In this document: piece by piece, positions 26,849 through 34,017 of the stretch | Layout: each line of letters opens with the position of its first letter | Position numbering within the stretch: the stretch's first letter is position 1 | Assembly (NCBI GenBank): GCA_017625725.1 | Contig: JAGAKH010000032.1 | Location: 1 to 39,273 of the forward strand | Source: Bacteroidales bacterium | GTDB lineage: Bacteria > Bacteroidota > Bacteroidia > Bacteroidales > UBA932 | Reading direction: 5' to 3' | Length of the DNA stretch: 39,273 bases | The notes under the pieces: model-generated | The model's input: only the letters and a program-made list of their open reading frames with translations | What the model was told of the DNA's origin: nothing | Databases searched by the model: none | Position numbers and translations under genes: made by a program

Positions 26849-29794
26849 TTAGAACATCAGATCAAGGCCGAAAGTATATTGACGGGACATCGGATACTGT
26901 GCCTGATAAAGGTTACGGGTACCTTCCGGATCAAGGCCGGAGAAGTTAGTGAATGTAAAGAGATTCTGTCCCTGCACATAGAATTTGAGGCCCCTGATGA
27001 AACCTGTCTTCTTCAAGACACCGGAAGGAAGTGAATATGATAGCATCAGATTCTTCAGACGCATGAATGATGCATCTTCAAGAAGGCGGGTGTCAAACTC
27101 CGAGTATTCACCATGACGAGGAATATCTGTGATATCTCCAGGATTCTTCCATCTGTCAAGAAGTCTTCTCGACTGATTGTAAGTCATGAAACGGCCATTG
27201 GATTCATCAAAATATCTGTCATTGTTGATCATCCATCTGTCTGCCACCCAGCTGAACTGTGCAGAAAGACTGAGACCTTTCCAGGAAAGGTTGGTACCGA
27301 AACCTCCCTGCCATGGTGCAAAATAGGTCTTTCCAACAAGCACTTTATCCTCATCCTTGATTTCATTGACGATATTGCCGTCCTTGTCATACCACAATGC
27401 ATCACCATTGGCAGGATTCACACCTGCATAACGGTTGATGAAGAACTCACCTACAGGATGGCCCACAACAAGCTTTGTATTCGTACCTGAATTTTCATAT
27501 TCAGTAACACCGTTGTAAAGTTCTACGATACGGTTGTGGTTATATGACACGTTAGCATTGACCGTCCACAGGAAATCATTGACATTCAATAATGTACCTG
27601 TAAGATTCAGTTCAAATCCCCTGTTTACCATGGTTCCGACATTATCCCACTTGTAACCATATCCGTTTGATGCTGCATAAGAGACAGGCACCTGCATGAG
27701 CATATCGGTGGTTTTCTTATTGTAAAGTTCGAAATCGACATTGAGTCTGTTCCAGAATCCTAAGTGGAAAGCCAGATTGGTCGTCCAGGTATTCTCCCAT
27801 GTAAGATCTTCATTTCCAGGCTGTATCGGAGCCAGTCCGGCATCGCCTACATAATCAAAGCCTCCACCGACAAGAGCGAGATGCTCATAGTTAGGTATCT
27901 CTGAGTTTCCGGATGTTCCTGTACTCAGTGCAACCTGAGCCATGGTCAGCCAGCTGCGTTTATCTGCCATGAAATCCTCGTTGAGAAGATTCCACATAAG
28001 TCCGACAGACCAGAATGCTCCCCATCTGCTGTTCTTTCCGAAACGTGAAGATCCGTCGGCTCTTACAGAGAAATCAGCATAATAGCGTCCGGCCATATTA
28101 TACTCACCTCTTCCGAAGAATGACACTCGTGAATAATCCGATGTCGAGGTGCTGCCCCATGAAGTTACCCTGGTTGCTGTAGAAATATCCGTAAGCTTAT
28201 CGTTAGTCTGTCCCTTTGTTCCGATACTGAAGCTTTCAGTGTGATAATCCTGACCTTCCTGTCCCAAAAGGAAGTTGAAATCATGGATACCGTCAATATC
28301 AAACCTGTAAGTCAATGTATTGACAACCTGAAGGTTCATTCCATCAGCAGAACTTCTCGATGCAGAACCTTCACCCTGGTTTGGATAATAGCTTGCGAAA
28401 GATTGACTGAAGCCTGTCGTATGAGAAAAGTCAACACTGAACTGAGAACGGAAGACAAGATTCTTTGCCAAAGTCGCTTCCGCGAAGACTGTAGAGAAGA
28501 CCTTATATTTCTTGTAAGAAAGAGGATTATTGGCCAGCCACTCCAGCGGGTTCTGACCCTGTCCTCTCCAAGATCCGTCATTGATAGAGGCCAGAGAGCC
28601 ATCCTTTTTGTAAGGATTCCAGTAAGGGAGCATGAAACGGGCAGCTGAAATAGGAGTTACAAGTGCATATGCTCCCTCATCAGCCTGCTCTATGTTCTGA
28701 TAGTTGAACATTGTGTTTGTTCCCATCCTCAACCATGGGGCCATCTGCTGCTCAAGGTTGAAACGCATTGAATATCTTTCGAACAATGATCCCGGAGCGA
28801 TACCGTCCTGATCATAATATCCTCCTGAGAAGTAGTAGTTGGTCTTGTCCGTTGCACCGGAAACGGAAACTTCATGATTCTGAAGCATTGCCGCATCATT
28901 GTATACCACGTCAAGCCAGTTGATGTCGGTCTTGGCAAGAAATGCATAATCCTGGCCATCTGTAAGTCCGAGTTCCTTTTCATACTGGATACGTTCGGAC
29001 GTATTCATCAGGTCCCACTTTCCATAAGCCAGAGAAGACACACCCATCTGCATACGGTAATTCACATTAGGCTTGTCCATGTTTCGTCCACGCTTTGTGG
29101 TGATCACAATCACTCCGTTTGCTGCTCGTGCACCGTAAATCGAAGTAGAAGATGCATCCTTCAGCACCGACATGCTTTCGATATCTGCCGGATTGATTGT
29201 GTTGAAATCAGATGCAGATATCGCCACACCATCAAGGATATACAGTGGTGCTGTTCCTGAATTTATAGAGTTGGTACCACGGATGGTCATTGAAGTCGAC
29301 GCACTTGGTTCACCTGTATTGGAAAGGACAGTAAGTCCGGCGACCTGTCCCTGCAGTGCCTGATCGAAGGCAGCTGTAGGAGTATTCTCAAGTTTTTCAC
29401 TCTTTACCGTCGATACAGATCCTGCAACAGTGCCTTTTTTACGGACACCATATGCAATGACCACTACATCATCAAGCTTCATGGTCTCTGACTGCATCAC
29501 AACATCGTGTCTGAAAGTTTCAACAGCAGGCACTATGACCTTTTCATCCAGGAAACCGATACTTGTAAACGTCAGCTCGGTTCCCGGCTTCACTTCTATC
29601 TGATAATCTCCATCAAGGGATGTAACGACTCCTGTTCCAGGACCGGCCATAACAGCGACTCCGATCATCGGGAGTCCGTCATCAGCAGAAGTCACGACAC
29701 CGCTGACCTTGACAAGAGACTGGGCCTGAGCATCAATTGTCCCAAACAGGATTGAAGCTATCAGTGCCAAAACGAATGTATTTAGTTTTCTCAT
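26849..29794 (-). CDS. SusC/RagA-family TonB-linked outer-membrane transporter (locus 3)
   Basis: 981 residues from the ATG at 29794. An open frame extends 21 codons upstream, but that stretch carries the promoter and lacks a signal. The signal peptide ends near DAQAQ. A carboxypeptidase-regulatory-like domain (about 28-100) and TonB box (DDVVVIAYG, 108-116) follow. The plug has FDQALQGQVAGLTVLSNTG, MTIRGTNSINSGTAPLYILDG and SIYGARAANGVIVITTKRG. The barrel ends in Phe (YTFGLDLMF). It is the first gene of a nine-gene run on the minus strand. It imports the ligand delivered by the SusD downstream. The substrate is unknown; the protease-rich setting suggests peptides or glycopeptides. Confidence 0.96.
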   Translation of the reverse strand: MRKLNTFVLALIASILFGTIDAQAQSLVKVSGVVTSADDGLPMIGVAVMAGPGTGVVTSLDGDYQIEVKPGTELTFTSIGFLDEKVIVPAVETFRHDVVMQSETMKLDDVVVIAYGVRKKGTVAGSVSTVKSEKLENTPTAAFDQALQGQVAGLTVLSNTGEPSASTSMTIRGTNSINSGTAPLYILDGVAISASDFNTINPADIESMSVLKDASSTSIYGARAANGVIVITTKRGRNMDKPNVNYRMQMGVSSLAYGKWDLMNTSERIQYEKELGLTDGQDYAFLAKTDINWLDVVYNDAAMLQNHEVSVSGATDKTNYYFSGGYYDQDGIAPGSLFERYSMRFNLEQQMAPWLRMGTNTMFNYQNIEQADEGAYALVTPISAARFMLPYWNPYKKDGSLASINDGSWRGQGQNPLEWLANNPLSYKKYKVFSTVFAEATLAKNLVFRSQFSVDFSHTTGFSQSFASYYPNQGEGSASRSSADGMNLQVVNTLTYRFDIDGIHDFNFLLGQEGQDYHTESFSIGTKGQTNDKLTDISTATRVTSWGSTSTSDYSRVSFFGRGEYNMAGRYYADFSVRADGSSRFGKNSRWGAFWSVGLMWNLLNEDFMADKRSWLTMAQVALSTGTSGNSEIPNYEHLALVGGGFDYVGDAGLAPIQPGNEDLTWENTWTTNLAFHLGFWNRLNVDFELYNKKTTDMLMQVPVSYAASNGYGYKWDNVGTMVNRGFELNLTGTLLNVNDFLWTVNANVSYNHNRIVELYNGVTEYENSGTNTKLVVGHPVGEFFINRYAGVNPANGDALWYDKDGNIVNEIKDEDKVLVGKTYFAPWQGGFGTNLSWKGLSLSAQFSWVADRWMINNDRYFDESNGRFMTYNQSRRLLDRWKNPGDITDIPRHGEYSEFDTRLLEDASFMRLKNLMLSYSLPSGVLKKTGFIRGLKFYVQGQNLFTFTNFSGLDPEGTRNLYQAQYPMSRQYTFGLDLMF

Positions 29795-29818
29795 CAGTGT
29801 GTATTTTCTCAAGTCTTG

Positions 29819-29849
29819 CAAATATATCAATTTTTTAATAGAACTCCAA
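29819..29849 (-). promoter_or_regulatory. Bacteroidota promoter upstream of locus 3 susC
   Basis: On the minus strand a -33-like TTGG (29846-29849) is separated by 19 nt from an exact -7 box TATATTTG (29819-29826). Both boxes and the spacing fit the TTTG-N19-21-TAnnTTTG pattern with one mismatch. Transcription would start near 29812, giving a leader of about 18 nt before the ATG at 29794. This fixes the start codon and marks the beginning of the locus 3 transcript. No operator-like repeat or regulator gene is visible beside it. Confidence 0.7.
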
Positions 29850-29975
29850 GACATCACACATCAATAAAATCATCCACATTATGCTGATTTATCGTAAGTT
29901 CCATCAATTTTACTATACATCATAATTTATCAAAAGAACAAACTTACAATTTTCATCCAATAAGCACGAAATACT

Positions 29976-30014
29976 AAAAAACAATAAGAGAGCAGATTTC
30001 ACAACCTGCCCTCT
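29976..30014 (-). terminator. Rho-independent terminator after the DUF4906-like gene
   Basis: Reading the minus strand, a 9-bp stem (AGAGGGCAG pairing with CTGCTCTCT, one G-T pair) encloses a 10-nt loop and is followed by a T-rich run with six Ts in a row. It lies 46 nt downstream of the stop codon of the 30060-32687 gene, ending that two-gene operon before the locus 3 promoter. Confidence 0.8.
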
Positions 30015-30059
30015 CAACACTAAATAGTATAAAAGCAATAATGATGAATGGACATCATA

Positions 30060-32687
30060 TCAGAAGTTTTCAAATGACCCGTATGCAGCTTCTACCAGAT
30101 GATTTTCAAGTCGTGAATCTTCCGGCAGATTAGCGACATCATATTGCCGTTCAATCTTATAGTACCCACAATGCCCGTACTCAAGATACTCACATCCCTG
30201 ATAAGCAGCAGAGCCTTCCCTTGTCAGGTCCAACGAATCAAATGACATATCAGCCTGGCTGTTACAGAAATCAAAACGGAAAATATTGTATCTGTATGGA
30301 TAAAGGTAGTTTATCAATGAATTCCAGCTGGAATCCAGAGATGAATCATTAAAGCTATCCGTCATTGGCATAAAGATCGAATTAGTCTCATACGACTCAG
30401 GTACATGAACTTTCGAATACCGGTCACTCAGGTTATTGATAACTTTCGAGACCACGGATATTGAAGGGAACGGACTATCAGACCAGAAATCACTGTAAGC
30501 ATGGGTGGAATATTCAGTAAAGGGGACAAAAGAATATCCTAAAGTGCTTGACATACCATCAGTTTCCACATCAATCTGGACTCCTACAGTAAGATATAGA
30601 ACAAGGTCAAACGAATAATACCCTTCTATTATCCTGCCTGAATGTTTATTGGTTACTGAGCCTTTGGCAATGATGGAACCGCAGGGAAAGAAGTCTGCTG
30701 CCCCATCGTAATCCGGTTGTGGGTAGAAACATGAAAGAGCCAAAGAGGATTTTCCATACACATAATTGTATTCCAACATTTTATCAGATAGTTCAACACC
30801 CCTGTTCCATATATGTTCATCAGGTTTCAACGCTGCATGATCAAGTCCCGTCGTCCGCCTAAGCTCCCAGGCCGAAGCTTTTGCCGGTGCTTGAGAACCG
30901 AATCCTATTTCCGTCATGGAGTTTCTTGAATCACCAGGAGCCAACTGCATATTCACAAATTCCCCAAGATGACGCTGTCCGGGGAACGCAGCCTGGACAT
31001 CAAGACTGAACCCTGTTCCTTGAACATTCCAGAAACTGTTTTCCTCTACCACATCAACATATTGAGTATAAACATCTTCACCACAGCTGTCCAGGCCATA
31101 AAAACGATATGAACATAGATATTCTTCGTCGTCATCAAGGCCACAACCGGCAAGACTGCATCCATACGATATGCCATCTCCGTTTCCAGATCTGCTTTCC
31201 ATGGAAATGGAAAAGTCCCTGACCGGATGATCGACATGTTCTCCCATCCATTCCGCATAATCTTCCGGATAGAAAAAATCGCTGAGAGGCAGGACATCAC
31301 CGGTCTGTGCATCGGTCAGGAAAACATCAAGTTCATCCTCTGTTCCAGACTCATTAACGACAATATTCCCAGAGCCTGAATAGCCGGAACACACTGCCAG
31401 TCTGACATTCTTCACTGCAAAGTCAATCACAGCAGACTTCACACCTTTGTCAATACGCAGAGTCCTGACTCCAGGCAAGGCTCCATAAATGAACACTTTG
31501 TGCGGACAATCAGGCAATATGGTCATGACAGCAGCAATATTACCATCAGAATCCTCACACCTGTATATCCTGGCCGACTGCTGAGCCACTCCCGTGACTT
31601 CGACCCTCGTCCCGCCAAGAGTTACTGTTGCCGGTGAACCTGAAGAGACGTCATGCAAGGTAAGGACCCCAAACTGATGTATATAGCCTGCCGGGGCAAA
31701 TTCATAATCCGCATAGTCTCCTGCCCACTCGACATCAGCTGTAATCTTCCACGACAATTTTCCCAGTCCCTCCTCGGTCACAGTCATTGCAACATACAGT
31801 TCTGAATTACGCCTGACATTAAAATCAGATGTATTATCCTCACCAAGATAAAGTCTATAAGTCACATTTCCACCATATTGTGACTGATCGGCAAATGTGC
31901 AATCAAGTTCAAGATAAGAACATAACGCTGAGACCTCGGATATACGATGCGGAATCTTCTCCCATGGATCGGAATTATCCGGAAGCAACATGCCCTGACA
32001 ATTCTCAAGAGTATAGAAGCATATACTGCCTCCAGAATTTAAGAGACTGATATCTTTCTCAGATGCAGCATCCCCTGCCCCAACTTCAGCAATCTTCTCC
32101 GCCTTGCTGCCCCCGGCGGCAAAAGGTCTCATCACATTAGGTGTCTGACAAAGCCTTGCCCCCGTAACCTCCAGACCTGCCAGTGCAGACAAATCAACGG
32201 ACAGCCATATTCTTGATACCATCCTTACCAATTCCAACTGCAGCTTGCTGTCCCCGCCGTCCGCCACCCAACCTGATCTGGCCCAAGAAAACGGAAGTCT
32301 GGCAGACATATCACTTACAGCACTGACTGCATAGGTATAGCTTTCCCGAAATGAGATTTCATCTCCAGATGGAGCCACCCTGCCGACATTTGCCACCGCA
32401 TACAGGTTATATTTTTCTCCCTTGACCAGAGAAAGTGATAAAGAAGACAGTTGTTCCGAATACAGATAATCAGCCAGTTGCCCTCCGCTATAAGCAAAAA
32501 TATTTATATCACTTATGACATCTGAGGCTTCTATCATACTTTTAGTATTCCCGAGGCCAGCTACAATCACATCAAAGGACAGCTCGACATCTTCATTAAC
32601 TTCCATTTCATCAGAGTATTGGAATGCTCCCACACACGCCGTACACAAAAGGACAGACAGCATCAATTCAATATTCCTCATACTCAT
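30060..32687 (-). CDS. DUF4906-like fimbria-associated lipoprotein
   Basis: An 875-residue exported protein with a probable lipid Cys18 (LLCTAC, an imperfect lipobox). The start at 32687 overlaps the upstream gene's stop (ATGA); a second ATG two codons on is also possible. The N-terminal third resembles the FimB/Mfa2-like fold: a strand ELSFDVIVAG, then ISDINIFAYSGGQLADYLY, LVKGEKYNLYAVANVG and VRMVSRIWLSVDLS. Around 270-300 YRLYLGEDNTSDFNVRRNSELYVAMTVT is the hallmark of DUF4906-type proteins. The rest is a long beta-rich region with many aromatic residues and no enzyme motif. Relatives anchor or cap fimbriae or form surface adhesins. No fimbrillin gene is nearby, so a stand-alone adhesin is equally likely. 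Confidence 0.75.
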   Translation of the reverse strand: MSMRNIELMLSVLLCTACVGAFQYSDEMEVNEDVELSFDVIVAGLGNTKSMIEASDVISDINIFAYSGGQLADYLYSEQLSSLSLSLVKGEKYNLYAVANVGRVAPSGDEISFRESYTYAVSAVSDMSARLPFSWARSGWVADGGDSKLQLELVRMVSRIWLSVDLSALAGLEVTGARLCQTPNVMRPFAAGGSKAEKIAEVGAGDAASEKDISLLNSGGSICFYTLENCQGMLLPDNSDPWEKIPHRISEVSALCSYLELDCTFADQSQYGGNVTYRLYLGEDNTSDFNVRRNSELYVAMTVTEEGLGKLSWKITADVEWAGDYADYEFAPAGYIHQFGVLTLHDVSSGSPATVTLGGTRVEVTGVAQQSARIYRCEDSDGNIAAVMTILPDCPHKVFIYGALPGVRTLRIDKGVKSAVIDFAVKNVRLAVCSGYSGSGNIVVNESGTEDELDVFLTDAQTGDVLPLSDFFYPEDYAEWMGEHVDHPVRDFSISMESRSGNGDGISYGCSLAGCGLDDDEEYLCSYRFYGLDSCGEDVYTQYVDVVEENSFWNVQGTGFSLDVQAAFPGQRHLGEFVNMQLAPGDSRNSMTEIGFGSQAPAKASAWELRRTTGLDHAALKPDEHIWNRGVELSDKMLEYNYVYGKSSLALSCFYPQPDYDGAADFFPCGSIIAKGSVTNKHSGRIIEGYYSFDLVLYLTVGVQIDVETDGMSSTLGYSFVPFTEYSTHAYSDFWSDSPFPSISVVSKVINNLSDRYSKVHVPESYETNSIFMPMTDSFNDSSLDSSWNSLINYLYPYRYNIFRFDFCNSQADMSFDSLDLTREGSAAYQGCEYLEYGHCGYYKIERQYDVANLPEDSRLENHLVEAAYGSFENF

Positions 32688-33748
32688 GGCAGTTTATATT
32701 CTGACGTATTCTTCAAACCGACCAAACCGAAATAAGAGGCTTCCACATCCCCTTTCAGATATATCTTCCGACCAAGGAGATGAGGGTTATCCACCAGATT
32801 TATCCCATCACGGACAGAACCTGCGGGCAGATGAATTGAAATACAAGAAGATCGGGACGACACAGTAGAACGAGGTCCTAAAAGAAGATTCGTTCGGGAC
32901 GTGAAAGGTTCACTGAAAGAAGCAGAAACCGATGTCAGATTGCCTCCGACTATATAACCGCACACCCACACATCCTCATTTCCTACAGCCTCGGAAATTT
33001 GAGCAACAGTCAACGCTGATGCTGCGGAATTCCCCTTTCCACTTTCATCTCCGATGACATATTTGTCATCCAGCCAATATCTTGATGTATCGACTGCAAC
33101 AGACACCCTTCCATTATTACCATCCGACTGGCTTCCTACAGCACCGACTGTCAGATTCAAGATTTCCCGAGACAGCAAGGTCCGTGTCATCAATACCTTA
33201 TCAACGCCCCCGTCACTGAGAATCAAGGATATCGGACCGGGGGTGAAATAAGCCACACGTTTTTCCGAATATCCATACATAAGTTTTCCCTGTGTAGATT
33301 TGAGGAATAGCACACCATCAGGACAGGCACTTAGAAATTCCGGCAGGATCCTAAGTCTCACCCCACTGTTCAGCTGCGAGCATACAAGATTTACCGACAT
33401 CGTCCCTCCGGACGGAACAACGACTACCTGTTCATCCCCATATTGCGGAACTGAAAATGCTGGCCTTTCAAACACACACGACACAGCTGAGACCGTATAG
33501 TTTCCTGGTTTTACCTGAATCGATTCTGGCGAATCACCGAATTTACCGTTATAGACAGTTTCACCAGAAGCATTCTTTACAGAAAGAATAAACTCGCTTG
33601 TATCAGGTAACGATTCCCGGGTCCTCGTGTCAGATTCATGAAACATAGCAAAAGAGATTCTCAGTTCACCATCTGTTTCATTTTCCGCACTCTCCTTACT
33701 GCAAGACAAAAATAACGGCAGCAGGAACAACAGACACATTTTCTTCAT
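32684..33748 (-). CDS. DUF4493 lipoprotein with C-terminal DUF6359-like (OB-fold-like) domain
   Basis: A 354-residue lipoprotein with lipid Cys16 (FLSC). Residues about 25-220 fit DUF4493: EFILSVKNASGETVYNGKFGD, VKPGNYTVSAVSC, SGVRLRILPEF and the late FTPGPISLILSDGG. A distinct domain follows (about 240-354), with ALTVAQISEAVGNEDVWVCGYIVGG and LLGRKIYLKGDVEASYFGLVGLKNTSEY, the OB-fold-like pattern I know as DUF6359. It is first in a two-gene operon: its stop overlaps the next start by 4 nt. A strong Shine-Dalgarno precedes it. Such proteins are cell-surface or periplasmic in Bacteroidota; their role is not known. Domain names are from memory of the families. Confidence 0.78.
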   Translation of the reverse strand: MKKMCLLFLLPLFLSCSKESAENETDGELRISFAMFHESDTRTRESLPDTSEFILSVKNASGETVYNGKFGDSPESIQVKPGNYTVSAVSCVFERPAFSVPQYGDEQVVVVPSGGTMSVNLVCSQLNSGVRLRILPEFLSACPDGVLFLKSTQGKLMYGYSEKRVAYFTPGPISLILSDGGVDKVLMTRTLLSREILNLTVGAVGSQSDGNNGRVSVAVDTSRYWLDDKYVIGDESGKGNSAASALTVAQISEAVGNEDVWVCGYIVGGNLTSVSASFSEPFTSRTNLLLGPRSTVSSRSSCISIHLPAGSVRDGINLVDNPHLLGRKIYLKGDVEASYFGLVGLKNTSEYKLP

Positions 33749-33754
33749 AAGCTT

Positions 33755-33762
33755 TCTCCTCC
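33755..33762 (-). promoter_or_regulatory. Strong Shine-Dalgarno of the DUF4493 gene
   Basis: On the minus strand GGAGGAGA lies 6 nt before the ATG at 33748, an almost perfect anti-16S match. Most genes in this window have no such site, in keeping with the phylum's weak use of Shine-Dalgarno pairing. It confirms the chosen start. Confidence 0.75.
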
Positions 33763-33795
33763 ATTTCGTTAATCCCGCGACATTGCGGTATGCAG

Positions 33796-33803
33796 CAAAT
33801 GTA
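33796..33803 (-). promoter_or_regulatory. Candidate -7 box of the DUF4493/DUF4906 operon
   Basis: TACATTTG on the minus strand matches TAnnTTTG exactly, 47 nt before the start codon. No TTTG-like -33 box stands 19-21 nt upstream, but an A/T tract at about 33829-33900 could aid binding. The proposed leader of about 40 nt holds a short CCGC/GCGG hairpin and the strong Shine-Dalgarno. Confidence 0.5.
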
Positions 33804-33907
33804 TAAGAGAATCAGCCGAATGGCTTTAAGAAAAAGAAAAAGTTTTTATTTCTTTTTTTTAGTGCAGGTTTTTCTCTTTTTTATAGTCTTCCGAATAAAA
33901 ATATCAC

Positions 33908-33947
33908 AAAAAAAACACGAGGCAGTCACAATCACTGCGACCACCCC
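33908..33947 (-). terminator. Probable terminator downstream of the pcrA/uvrD-like helicase
   Basis: On the minus strand GCAGT...ACTGC forms a stem around a 7-nt loop, extended with a bulge by CGGG/CTCG, and is followed by TGTTTTTTTT. It lies about 60-100 nt beyond the helicase stop codon. The inner stem is only 5 bp, so strength is uncertain. It also lies between a distal promoter-like sequence (33987-34017) and the DUF4493 gene. Confidence 0.5.
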
Positions 33948-33986
33948 GCTACTTAACCTAAACTTAAACTATGAAAAACTTCGTGA

Positions 33987-34017
33987 CAAATGTAAGAATA
34001 AATACTTTATTTACCAA
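33987..34017 (-). promoter_or_regulatory. Promoter-like TTGG-N19-TACATTTG at the helicase 3' end
   Basis: On the minus strand TTGG (34014-34017, inside the last codons of the helicase) is followed after exactly 19 nt by TACATTTG (33987-33994). It has the same arrangement as the locus 3 promoter. If active, it would give a leader of about 230 nt before the DUF4493 gene, containing the hairpin-T tract at 33908-33947. It may be chance in an A/T-rich region. Confidence 0.35.

Noticed and set aside
29795-29857. N-terminal extension of the locus 3 SusC
   Set aside because: The extension overlaps the TATATTTG/TTGG promoter and would place 21 residues ahead of a normal signal peptide.
33774-33788. 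CCGC/GCGG hairpin in the DUF4493 leader
   Set aside because: Only 4 bp; too weak to call a riboswitch or attenuator.
33829-33900. A/T homopolymer tracts as a plus-strand terminator
   Set aside because: There is no stem before the T runs and no plus-strand gene upstream to terminate.
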